Source: an uncultured Clostridia bacterium
GTDB lineage: Bacteria; Bacillota; Clostridia; Christensenellales; UBA1242
Reading direction: 5' to 3'
Length of the DNA stretch: 64,000 bases
Assembly (NCBI GenBank): GCA_937895935.1
Contig: CALBKX010000024.1
Location: 62,001 to 126,000, forward strand
Part shown: one piece after another, positions 56,582 through 64,000 of the stretch
Layout of the letters: each line of letters starts with the position of its first letter
Position numbering within the stretch: the first letter of the stretch is position 1
Position numbers and translations under genes: made by a program
Notes under the pieces: model-generated
Seen by the model: only the letters and a program-made list of their open reading frames with translations
The model's database searches: none
Told to the model about the DNA's origin: nothing

Positions 56582-58285
56582 TTAAATATTTAATCTTGTT
56601 TTGTTTTTTAAAATTATTTTCTGTGTAGCATAATAAACCAAATAAGTCAAAGTTAAACATATCGGATATAAAAGGCTTAAGGAATAATTATAAAAATTTT
56701 TAAATGAAAATCCAAATATTAAATTTATTGCAAAGATAACTGGAATAATCATAATAGATATTGTTAAATAAACATAATTAATATTAAATTTTGTTAAGTC
56801 AAAAGCAATTCTTTTTTGTGGTGATTTTAAATATACAATTAAATTGTACAAGAAGTAAAGAGAAGCAATAACAGGGAACACTATATAGGTGATAGGATGA
56901 TTTATTTTAACATTTATAGAATTAGAATATATAATCCCAAATATAGTTGAAATTAATGCTACATACAAAAGAACAGAAGTTGAAGAAAGCATTTTTAATT
57001 TATTAATTCTTAACATATTATAATCTTTTTCTGTCTTTTTCAGTGCTTTATTAAAAGGTTTAAATTTAATATTTTGTTCTAAATAGAATTGCTGTAATGA
57101 TTTATAGTTATCAAATTTTATCTTATTATCTATCATTTCTAATTCTTGGTTTTCAGAATTAGATTTGCTTTTTTCATATAAATCTTTAACTCTGTCTTCA
57201 TAGTTTGATTTTCTTTTAATATCTGGAATTACACTATTTGCGTCTACATAAACTTCAAAACGGTGAGTATCCCATTTTGTTGGTTTAGGCATATCTTCAA
57301 TATTTAAACGTTCGGTTATTAAAACTCCATCGTCTTGTTTATTTTCTTTAATTTTTTCATCATTTTTCATTATTGGTGTAGTATCAATGTTATCTTTGTT
57401 TTTGCCTATGTAACCTTTTAAATTGGAAAGATTTAATAAACTCTCAATTTTATTTTCAGTTTCTTCTTGTGGTATTTCATTTTTCATTTGAGGTTCGTTT
57501 TCAACCGGAATTTCTAAAACGTTATTTTCAATTACATCACTTTTTTGATTTTCTAAAGAATCATTTTTTATTGTTTGTGCGTCATTATTTAAATATGAAT
57601 TATCTACATATTTTTTTTGATAATTTGGGTTTGCACTTTTAAAACTGTCACTAAAACTTTTGTTAGTTTTCTTCACATATTCAAAAGATATTTTATTTCC
57701 CTCATCTCTTTTTTCATAAGAGGTGAGTATTGGATTAATTAGTTTATCATTCTCATTTGGATTTTCGGTTTTAGCAATATCTTGAATTATTTCTACTTTT
57801 TCTTCCTTACATGGAGGTGCTACAATGGTTGAATTAGAGAAGAGGTCAAATTGCACATAAGCATCATCTTTTTTATTTTCTATAATAGGATTATCTTCAG
57901 GCAAACTTACTTTTTTATTAATACTAAACAAGTTTTCTTGTTGCAAAACTTTAGTGCCATCACCATTTTCATTTTTTTTAGCAGTTGATTGAAAATTCTC
58001 CGGAATATCGTTTTTCCATTTTTCTAAATGCTTTTTTCCTAAATCTGTTAGATGATAGTAATGCCTTTTACCGCCCATCTCGCTATCTCTCCAGTATGAA
58101 GAAATTAGTTTTTGTTCTTCCATTCTTTTTAAACTGGAATATAAACTAGGTTGTTTAATTGAAACCTTACCATTTGTATTTTTTAAAACCTCATCAATAA
58201 TTTCATATCCATACTTATCACGCTCTGATAAAGTCATTAATATTATGGTAGAAAGTTGACCTCTTGGGATATCATCTATTTTCAT
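56582..58285 (-). CDS. Membrane-tethered PadR-family transcriptional regulator
   Basis: A 567-residue protein. The start at ATG 58285 has AAGGG upstream; a longer frame to 58435 crosses the promoter. Residues 1-100 are a standard PadR winged helix: RGQLSTIILMTLSERDKYGYEIIDEV, then PSLYSSLKRMEEQKLI and GGKRHYYHLTDLGKKHL. About residues 105-425 are a charged, Asn/Glu/Lys-rich linker. The C-terminus (about 430-560) has four membrane helices. PadR proteins are usually 110-180 aa and soluble, so a membrane anchor on a long tether is unusual. It has its own promoter and its target genes are unknown. Confidence 0.85.
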   Translation of the reverse strand: MKIDDIPRGQLSTIILMTLSERDKYGYEIIDEVLKNTNGKVSIKQPSLYSSLKRMEEQKLISSYWRDSEMGGKRHYYHLTDLGKKHLEKWKNDIPENFQSTAKKNENGDGTKVLQQENLFSINKKVSLPEDNPIIENKKDDAYVQFDLFSNSTIVAPPCKEEKVEIIQDIAKTENPNENDKLINPILTSYEKRDEGNKISFEYVKKTNKSFSDSFKSANPNYQKKYVDNSYLNNDAQTIKNDSLENQKSDVIENNVLEIPVENEPQMKNEIPQEETENKIESLLNLSNLKGYIGKNKDNIDTTPIMKNDEKIKENKQDDGVLITERLNIEDMPKPTKWDTHRFEVYVDANSVIPDIKRKSNYEDRVKDLYEKSKSNSENQELEMIDNKIKFDNYKSLQQFYLEQNIKFKPFNKALKKTEKDYNMLRINKLKMLSSTSVLLYVALISTIFGIIYSNSINVKINHPITYIVFPVIASLYFLYNLIVYLKSPQKRIAFDLTKFNINYVYLTISIMIIPVIFAINLIFGFSFKNFYNYSLSLLYPICLTLTYLVYYATQKIILKNKTRLNI

Positions 58286-58319
58286 TTGTTTAACCCTTTT
58301 TAATTTGTTACTTAATACG

Positions 58320-58348
58320 AGTATAGTATCAAAAATCAAAAATGTCAA
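58320..58348 (-). promoter_or_regulatory. Promoter of the padR-like gene
   Basis: On the minus strand TTGACA (58348-58343), a 17-bp spacer and TATACT (58325-58320). The sequence just downstream (ATAC...GTAT) has weak dyad symmetry and could be an autoregulatory site. Confidence 0.8.
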
Positions 58349-58375
58349 ATCAGTATTATGCAATAAGTAAAATAC

Positions 58376-58404
58376 TTGAATAACACTATATTTTGTGGTA
58401 CTAT
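58376..58404 (+). promoter_or_regulatory. Leaderless promoter of the YgjP-like gene
   Basis: TTGAAT (58376-58381), a 17-bp spacer and TACTAT (58399-58404). The expected transcription start is 58411, the A of the start codon, and no Shine-Dalgarno sequence exists. Confidence 0.6.
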
Positions 58405-58410
58405 TTAAAT

Positions 58411-59058
58411 ATGGAATACAAATTAATACGTTCAAAAAGAAAAAGCCTTGCTATAAAAATTACTGATAAATGTGAGATAATTGTTTACGCACCAAATAAA
58501 TGTGGGATAGATTACATAAATTCTTTTATACAAGAGAAATCAAATTGGATTAATTCTAAAATGATTAAGCAAAGACAAAACGTGCAAAAATTAAACAAAT
58601 ACTCAAACTTAGAAGAAATTTTGTTTTTGGGAGAAAACAAAAAAATATATGATAACAATAAATGCTATAACATTGGTAATTTTAATATCAAGTATATAAA
58701 AACTTCCAAAAAGGGAAATATAATAAAAAACTTTTTATTAGAACAGGCAAAATTGTATTTGATTGAAAGGACTATAAAATTGGCTGAACAATTAAATTTA
58801 AGTTTTGGTTCAATAAAAATTATTTCATCAAAGCATAAATGGGGCAGTTGCAGTAATAAAAAAGAAATAAGATTGAATTATAAATTGATAATGCTTCCAA
58901 AAGAATATATTGACTATGTAATTTATCACGAGTTATGTCATCTAATAGAATTCAATCACAGTACAAAATTTTGGAATTTATTAAAAAAAATAGGATATAA
59001 AAAAACAGAAATAAAACAAAAATTTAATGATTACAAATTTGTTTTACATCTATTTTAA
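58411..59058 (+). CDS. YgjP-like (DUF45) zinc metallopeptidase
   Basis: A 215-residue protein of the YgjP/WLM-related family. The zinc site HELCHLIEFNH lies about 47 residues from the end (HExxH plus third His), preceded by SSKHKWGSCSNKKEIRLNY, the family's hallmark WGSC motif, and opened by RSKRKSLAIKI. A TTG at 58393 is in frame but lies upstream of the -10 box, so ATG 58411 is chosen. Family members occur alone or with restriction and defence genes; substrate is unknown. It is divergent from the padR-like gene and convergent with the RluD-type gene. Confidence 0.85.
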   Translation: MEYKLIRSKRKSLAIKITDKCEIIVYAPNKCGIDYINSFIQEKSNWINSKMIKQRQNVQKLNKYSNLEEILFLGENKKIYDNNKCYNIGNFNIKYIKTSKKGNIIKNFLLEQAKLYLIERTIKLAEQLNLSFGSIKIISSKHKWGSCSNKKEIRLNYKLIMLPKEYIDYVIYHELCHLIEFNHSTKFWNLLKKIGYKKTEIKQKFNDYKFVLHLF

Positions 59059-59064
59059 AATTAA

Positions 59065-59952
59065 TTAAGTAATGGATTTATTAAATGCTTTTTTAAAGTC
59101 ATTTGGTAAATCTATTTTTAAATTAATTTCTTTTTTTGTAATAGGATTTAATATTTTCATTTTATAGCAAACAAGGGCAGTGTGTGAAATTTTATCGCTT
59201 GTTTCACCATATAACGAATCTCCTAGTAGTGGGTGATTTATGCTTGCCATATGAACTCTAATTTGATGTGATCTTCCATTTTTTAGTTTAAATTCACACA
59301 GAGTATTTTCTCCATCAAAACCAACGGGTTTGACATATGTTATTGCTTTTTTCCCTTCATCAGAAATAATTCTTTTGTGGTTATTTATGCCCAATTCATT
59401 TTTTGTTGTCAAAATGCCTTTTTCTATAATTATTTCTTTTTCAATTTTGCCAATTACTATAGCTAAATATGTTTTTTGTATATAATCATTTTCATTTAAT
59501 AAATTGGATATAACACTATGTTTAGCAACGCATACAAGTCCAGATGTTTCTTTATCCAGCCTATTAATAATTCTAACTGTAAAATTAGAATCTTTTTTAA
59601 GCATATAATTATTTATTGCACCTACTAAATTATAACTTAAGTGAAGTTTTGAGGGGATAGTTGGCATATTGCTAGGTTTTTTTATTGTTAAAATATCATC
59701 ATCTTCATACACTATATTTAGTGGAACTGTGCAAATATTGTGCCAAGATTTTGTGTTTGGGTTTTTATATAATTCTAAAATATCGCCATTTTTAACAATT
59801 TTATTTGTAAAAGCTATTTCTCCATTTAGTTTAATATATCCCTCTTTTTTCCTTAAATGTTTGATATAGTTTTCACTAAAACCATTACGTTTTAAATACA
59901 AATATATTGTTTCGCCGTCTAAAGAATTTTTAACACTAACTTTGTTGTACAT
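59065..59952 (-). CDS. RluD/RluA-family rRNA pseudouridine synthase
   Basis: A 295-residue pseudouridine synthase. An N-terminal S4-like RNA-binding part (about 1-70, SENYIKHLRKKEGYIKLNG) is followed by the catalytic domain with the invariant Asp in RIINRLDKETSGLV. KLKNGRSHQIRVHMASINHPLLGDSLYG follows. It is likely to act on 23S rRNA like RluD, but the exact position cannot be read. It starts 1 bp after the pheT stop with AAAGG inside pheT, so it belongs to the pheST transcript. Confidence 0.9.
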   Translation of the reverse strand: MYNKVSVKNSLDGETIYLYLKRNGFSENYIKHLRKKEGYIKLNGEIAFTNKIVKNGDILELYKNPNTKSWHNICTVPLNIVYEDDDILTIKKPSNMPTIPSKLHLSYNLVGAINNYMLKKDSNFTVRIINRLDKETSGLVCVAKHSVISNLLNENDYIQKTYLAIVIGKIEKEIIIEKGILTTKNELGINNHKRIISDEGKKAITYVKPVGFDGENTLCEFKLKNGRSHQIRVHMASINHPLLGDSLYGETSDKISHTALVCYKMKILNPITKKEINLKIDLPNDFKKAFNKSIT

Positions 59953-59953
59953 A

Positions 59954-62329
59954 TTAACCTTTAAGTTTTAAACCAATTTGCTCCATATGTTCAAGTAATC
60001 TCATATTAAAAATGTCAATATCTTTTGATGAAAGAGTTCTATCCAAAGCACAAATGTTAAATTTAAAAGTCCAACTAGAATAATTGCCTAATTCCTTATT
60101 ATTATAGATATCTATTAATTGATAAGACCAAATTAATTTGCTTCTAAATGTAGAAAGGTGTTTTTCTATAGTAGCATATTTTGTTCCGCTTGGAACTAAA
60201 AAACTATAGTCAATATTTACATCTTGAAATTTACTTACTTTTTTTATTTTTCTATCTATTGGACTAGAATTGAATAATTCATTTGTATTTATTTCTAAAA
60301 TTGCAATGTTAAATCTCTTATCAATAGCTTGTTTTACACTTGGGTGCAAAACACCAAAATAACCAATATTTTTCCCGTTCGCAAATACATTTGTACTATT
60401 GATTGGGTGTAAATAATTTGGTAGGCAAACAATTTCTCCTATTGTAATATTTTTTGAATAAATATTTTCTGATATATCAAAAAGCATTTCTTTTAGTTTA
60501 AAGTATAATTTTTCATCAGTTTCTGATTGGCTAGCTAAACAAATTGCAAGATGAGATTCTTCTATTGCTAAATTACTTTCATTTAATCCAGTTATACATT
60601 TTCCAATTTCAAAAATTTTTATATCAGAAAAACTATTTTTATTTTCTTCCATAAATTTTAAAAGGGTAGGAGTAATAGAAGATCTTATACCAGATTGTCC
60701 TGCATTAGAGTCATCAACGAGGCTAACATACGATTTTTGTTCGATTCCAACTCTATTATTAAAATCTACATAGTTCCAAAGATAAGAATGTACTTCATTC
60801 ATTCCATATTTTTCTGCTAATAAGTATTTTGTTTCATACTCGTTGTTGTGTTCATAATTGATGTCAGTAGATTTAACTTCCATAGTGATAGGTTCTGGCA
60901 AAATATTGTCATAACCATAAGATCGTGCGATTTCTTCAACCAAATCTTCTTTCATTGATATATCTTTTGTTGCTCTAAATGATGGAACTTGAACCTTTAA
61001 TACATCGTTTTTTGATGTAATGACAAAACCAAGTTTTGACAAAATGCTAATAATATCTTGATTTGTAATATTTAATCCTATTCTTTTAGATACAAAATCA
61101 GCTGTAATATCTATAGTAATGGTTGGATATTTCTTTGTATAAACATCTGTTAATGATGAAGTAACTTTTAAACCTGAGTCAACTTCTTTTAATAGTTTAA
61201 TAAATCTTGCGATAGCAGTAGTGGTCATTTCAGGATCTAAAGATTTTTCATAGCGTTGGCTAGCATCGGTTTTCAAACCAATTTTAGTAGAGGCAATTCT
61301 GATAGATTTACTATCAAAGCAAGCACTTTCAAGTAAAAGACTATTTGTTTTTTCAGTAATGCCAGAAAGCTTACCGCCTTTAATTCCTGCAATTGCAACT
61401 GGATTGTTATTTTGATCACATATAATTGTTGCACCCTCTGGAATATTATGTTCTTCACCTTCTAAAGTCAACAATTTTGTACCTTGTTTAGCTGAGGTTA
61501 CATTAATGCTATTTACTATGTTTTTATCAAAACTATGCATAGGTTGACCTAATTCAAGCATTACATAATTTGATATATCTGTGAGTAAATTAATATCCCT
61601 CATTCCACAATACAACAACCTTATTTTCATTTTTTGATTGCTAATTTGTTTTGTTACATTGCTTACTGCAATTGAGGAATACCTAAAACAGTTTTCAGTA
61701 TCAACATTTATATTTAATTTTGGTAAATTGGAATAAACGCTTAAATCATCTAATGATAAAGGTTTTAATTCTCTGTTAAAAATGGCAGAAAACTCCCTTG
61801 CCATTCCATAATGTCCCCATAAGTCTGGGCGGTTGGTAAGTGATTTATTATCTACTTCAAAAACTATATCGTCAATAGGGAATACTGTTTTTATATCAGC
61901 ACCAAGTGTGACTGGGAAAGTAATATCCATAATTCCTGTATTATCAGAACCAATACCTAATTCTTCCTCGCTACAACACATCCCAAAACTATCGACTCCA
62001 GCTAAACGTGCCTTTGTCATTTTGTGGCCACCAACTTTGCTTCCAATTGGAGCAAGACAAACAACCATATTTTCTCTTACATTTGGAGCACCACAAACAA
62101 TTTGCAAGTTTTCAGTACCTGTGTTTACTGATAAAACATGCAAATGGTCACTATTTGGATGGTTTTCAACTTTTTCTATGCGTGCAAAAATAATGCCGGC
62201 AGTATCTTTTCCTTTATATTCATACTTTTCAATTTCTGCTGTTGTAAGATTAAATTTTCTCATTAATTCTTCTGGTTCAATACCATCTAAATTAACATAA
62301 TCTTTAATCCAATTCATTGAAATATACAT
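59954..62329 (-). CDS. pheT: Phenylalanyl-tRNA synthetase beta subunit
   Basis: A 791-residue beta subunit of the (alpha-beta)2 enzyme. The N-terminal EMAP-like tRNA-binding domain (ARIEKVENHPNSDHLHVLSVNTG) is followed by the B3/B4 editing domain, B5 with DISMKEDLVEEIARSYGYDNI, a pseudo-catalytic core and the C-terminal anticodon-binding FDX-ACB domain. Complete length. It lies 10 bp after pheS and is controlled by the same Phe T-box. Confidence 0.97.
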   Translation of the reverse strand: MYISMNWIKDYVNLDGIEPEELMRKFNLTTAEIEKYEYKGKDTAGIIFARIEKVENHPNSDHLHVLSVNTGTENLQIVCGAPNVRENMVVCLAPIGSKVGGHKMTKARLAGVDSFGMCCSEEELGIGSDNTGIMDITFPVTLGADIKTVFPIDDIVFEVDNKSLTNRPDLWGHYGMAREFSAIFNRELKPLSLDDLSVYSNLPKLNINVDTENCFRYSSIAVSNVTKQISNQKMKIRLLYCGMRDINLLTDISNYVMLELGQPMHSFDKNIVNSINVTSAKQGTKLLTLEGEEHNIPEGATIICDQNNNPVAIAGIKGGKLSGITEKTNSLLLESACFDSKSIRIASTKIGLKTDASQRYEKSLDPEMTTTAIARFIKLLKEVDSGLKVTSSLTDVYTKKYPTITIDITADFVSKRIGLNITNQDIISILSKLGFVITSKNDVLKVQVPSFRATKDISMKEDLVEEIARSYGYDNILPEPITMEVKSTDINYEHNNEYETKYLLAEKYGMNEVHSYLWNYVDFNNRVGIEQKSYVSLVDDSNAGQSGIRSSITPTLLKFMEENKNSFSDIKIFEIGKCITGLNESNLAIEESHLAICLASQSETDEKLYFKLKEMLFDISENIYSKNITIGEIVCLPNYLHPINSTNVFANGKNIGYFGVLHPSVKQAIDKRFNIAILEINTNELFNSSPIDRKIKKVSKFQDVNIDYSFLVPSGTKYATIEKHLSTFRSKLIWSYQLIDIYNNKELGNYSSWTFKFNICALDRTLSSKDIDIFNMRLLEHMEQIGLKLKG

Positions 62330-62339
62330 TTTTTCCTCC

Positions 62340-63368
62340 TTATGCTTTTACACCAAACTGGCTTAATACTTTTAAATTTCCGCTATTTAAATAACGAATA
62401 TCATCCAAGCCTGTTTTTAGCATTACTAATCTATCAAACCCTAAACCAAATGCAAAACCGCTATATACATTTGGATCTAGACCTGCAAGACGGAATACAT
62501 TTGGATGAATCATTCCACATGGGCATAATTCAAGCCATCCTGAATTTTTACAAGTAGGGCAGCCTTTGCCTTTGCAAAAAGTACAGGTTGCATCCATTTC
62601 AAACCCCGGTTCAACAAAAGGGAAAAAACCAGGGCGTAAGCGAATATTAATATCAGTTTTAAAAACTTCTGAAAGCATTTTTTTCATAAAATAAATCAAA
62701 TTTGCAACAGAAACATTATGATCTACAAGCATACCTTCTATTTGAAAAAAAGTATTTTCGTGGCTATGGTCTAATGCCTCATTTCTAAAGCATCTTCCAG
62801 GAAAAATTGCTTTTAAAGTGCCATTGTATTTCCTTAAAATTCTATTTTGAGCAGCAGATGTTTGAGTTTTTAATAATTGTCCATTATCCAACCAAAAAGT
62901 ATCTTGCATATCACGAGCGGGATGACTTTTAGGAACATTTACCGCATCAAAATTATTGAATTCGGTTTCCACCTCATAGCCATCCTCAATAGAAAATCCC
63001 ATAGATACAAAAACGTCTTCAATTTCTTTTTGCAATGTTGTTCGAGGGTGGAGTGAACCAGTTGATGATTTAACTGGTAGTGTAATATCTATTGGCTTCT
63101 CGTTTGCTATTTTTCGTTGAATAATCTCATTTTCAAGTTTTTCTTTTAATGATGATAATGAGTTTTCTATTTTAGATTTAATCAAATTAATTTTTTGTCC
63201 AAATTCTTTGCGTTTTTCTACTGCAATCTCTCTAATTTTGGACATTGAATTTGTAATTTTGCCTTTTTTCCCAAGAAAAGCAATCCTAACATCTTCCAAC
63301 TTTTTTTCATCTTTAATTTCTAAAAGTTGTGAATCGAACTCTTTTTCAATCTCATTTAATTCGTCCAT
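62340..63368 (-). CDS. pheS: Phenylalanyl-tRNA synthetase alpha subunit
   Basis: A 342-residue catalytic subunit. An N-terminal coiled coil (about 1-85) binds tRNA. Class II motifs follow: HPARDMQDTFW, GRCFRNEALDHSHENTFFQIEG and the terminal GFAFGLGFDRLVML. A Cys-rich insert (CTFCKGKGCPTCKNSGWLEL) probably binds zinc, as in many PheS proteins. AAAGGAG precedes the ATG. Expression is under the T-box just upstream. Confidence 0.97.
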   Translation of the reverse strand: MDELNEIEKEFDSQLLEIKDEKKLEDVRIAFLGKKGKITNSMSKIREIAVEKRKEFGQKINLIKSKIENSLSSLKEKLENEIIQRKIANEKPIDITLPVKSSTGSLHPRTTLQKEIEDVFVSMGFSIEDGYEVETEFNNFDAVNVPKSHPARDMQDTFWLDNGQLLKTQTSAAQNRILRKYNGTLKAIFPGRCFRNEALDHSHENTFFQIEGMLVDHNVSVANLIYFMKKMLSEVFKTDINIRLRPGFFPFVEPGFEMDATCTFCKGKGCPTCKNSGWLELCPCGMIHPNVFRLAGLDPNVYSGFAFGLGFDRLVMLKTGLDDIRYLNSGNLKVLSQFGVKA

Positions 63369-63397
63369 TTTTAACTCCTTTATTTTTGTAGGTTTAA

Positions 63398-63640
63398 CAA
63401 AAAAAACCTATTAGTTTTACACTAATAGGGCATATTACTGCTGTACCACCTATTTTCGTCTTTTTTTAAAGACCTCATTTCTTTTTACGGTTTAGTCCGG
63501 CTTTTCTTTTTACCAAAAAGCAACTCCAATGCTGAAATTCGTTTTTAGCTGAACTATAAGTGGCTCTCAGTCAATGGCACACTCTTCCTGTTTAGAAACT
63601 AATTACTACTGGACACATCTTCATAGTTTTTATTAAATTC
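63398..63640 (-). promoter_or_regulatory. T-box riboswitch, phenylalanine specific
   Basis: Read on the minus strand. An AGTAGTAA S-turn region near 63611 and Stem I are followed by specifier TTC (63536-63534, inside GAATTTCA), coding Phe and followed by A. The T-box motif AGGTGGTACAGCAG is at 63451-63438, and the terminator CCCTATTAGT / ACTAATAGG plus U-run is at 63432-63398. The variable base is T (TGGT), pairing with the A discriminator of tRNA-Phe. The motif deviates from the common ACCGCGG ending, but the antiterminator partner can co-vary. It controls pheS-pheT-rluD-like. Confidence 0.9.
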
Positions 63641-63763
63641 GAAAATTTTAAATTAAATACAAATGATGCATATAGTTTAATATTTTCTACATTCCAAATT
63701 AACACTATATAAGATTTTTGTCAAACAAAAATACAAAACTTTATTGTAAGTTATTACACTTTA

Positions 63764-63792
63764 TTGACTTTTGTATTATAAAGTGCTAATTT
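63764..63792 (+). promoter_or_regulatory. Possible leaderless promoter of the cysteine desulfurase gene
   Basis: TTGACT (63764-63769), a 17-bp spacer and TAATTT (63787-63792). The expected start at about 63799 is one base before the ATG. No Shine-Dalgarno sequence is present. Confidence 0.5.
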
Positions 63793-63799
63793 TAAAAGT

Positions 63800-64000
63800 A
63801 TGATTTATTTAGATAATTCAGCTACCACACCATTAGATAGTGAAGCAAGTAAAGAGTTAATTAACTATTCTTGCTTAAATTTTTTTAATCCATCCGCTAT
63901 TTATGGAAAAGCATTGGATGTTAAAAAAGATATTGAGTCCGCAAAACAAACAATAGCAAAGTCCTTAGGTGCAAGTTTTAACGACAATATCATTTTCACG
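63800..64000 (+). CDS. Cysteine desulfurase (NifS/IscS-like), N-terminal part
   Basis: The first 67 codons of a class V PLP aminotransferase-fold protein, cut by the window edge. MIYLDNSATTPLDSEA is the classic cysteine desulfurase start (YLDNAATTP), followed by NPSAIYGKALDVKKDIESAKQTIAKSLGA, matching the NPSS-HxxG region. It probably supplies sulfur for Fe-S clusters or tRNA thiolation (a thiI or mnmA partner may lie beyond the window). Divergent from the pheST operon. Confidence 0.9.
   Translation, partial: MIYLDNSATTPLDSEASKELINYSCLNFFNPSAIYGKALDVKKDIESAKQTIAKSLGASFNDNIIFT

Noticed and set aside
56448..56660. 70-codon minus-strand open frame between lexA and the padR-like gene
   Set aside because: It overlaps the lexA promoter and the end of the padR-like gene, with no ribosome site.
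61833..62300. 155-codon plus-strand open frame inside pheT
   Set aside because: Antisense to conserved PheT domains; no promoter or ribosome site.

Overview
The window is a low-GC (about 30% by eye) chromosomal segment of a Bacillota/Clostridia-like bacterium. Supporting this are T-box leaders in front of thrS and pheST, an Asp23-FakA pair, and Gram-positive gene orders: rpsO-pnp-ylxY-ftsK/spoIIIE, rimO-pgsA-cinA-recA, miaB-mutS-mutL-miaA-ynbB with lexA, and plsX-rnc-smc-ftsY. Shine-Dalgarno sites are of the AGGAG type and rho-independent terminators are frequent. An uncultured gut-type clostridium is a reasonable guess, but the window holds no rRNA to settle taxonomy.

Layout. 1-9.8 kb: end of an Asp23 gene, a FakA-like kinase, an orphan small gene, ppdK followed by an unusual branched RNA region, two minus-strand genes of unknown function (one with a possible sporulation-type promoter), then rpiB, a glycosyltransferase-like membrane protein and gap. 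9.9-12.4 kb: a zinc/cadmium-type efflux operon (CadC/SmtB-like repressor plus P1B-ATPase) with two operators on its promoter. 12.5-14.6 kb: T-box(Thr)-thrS, the enzyme lacking the TGS domain. 14.7-18.3 kb: an accessory island with a toxin-33-like/DUF4279 gene pair, tRNA-Leu(CAA), a membrane class III nucleotide cyclase and a second DUF4279 gene. 18.3-21.4 kb: alr, rsmD and an acidic membrane-anchored coiled-coil protein. 21.7-26 kb: glpK, an SCP2-like protein, an Fe-dependent alcohol dehydrogenase, a YhhN-family protein and rnhA. 26-32.2 kb: plsX, rnc, smc, ftsY. 32.2-37.1 kb: structured non-coding DNA, a lipoprotein, rpsO, pnp, ylxY. 37.2-44.3 kb: ftsK, rimO, pgsA, a decayed cinA, recA. 44.3-55.6 kb: PBP1A (opposite strand), TRAM-less miaB, mutS, a zinc-ribbon membrane protein, mutL, miaA, ynbB. 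55.8-64 kb: minus-strand lexA, a membrane-anchored PadR-type regulator, a YgjP-like metallopeptidase (plus strand), an RluD-type synthase, pheT, pheS with a Phe T-box, and the start of a cysteine desulfurase.

Functional themes are central metabolism (PPDK, GAPDH, RpiB, glycerol), genome maintenance (RecA, LexA, MutS, MutL, SMC, FtsK), and tRNA charging and modification. The most unusual items are the membrane-tethered PadR regulator, the zinc-ribbon membrane protein between mutS and mutL, recA and lexA promoters carrying the same box at the same position, several genes whose promoter places the mRNA start on or next to the start codon, and the RNA with mutually exclusive hairpins after ppdK. 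No CRISPR array, insertion sequence or prophage was seen.
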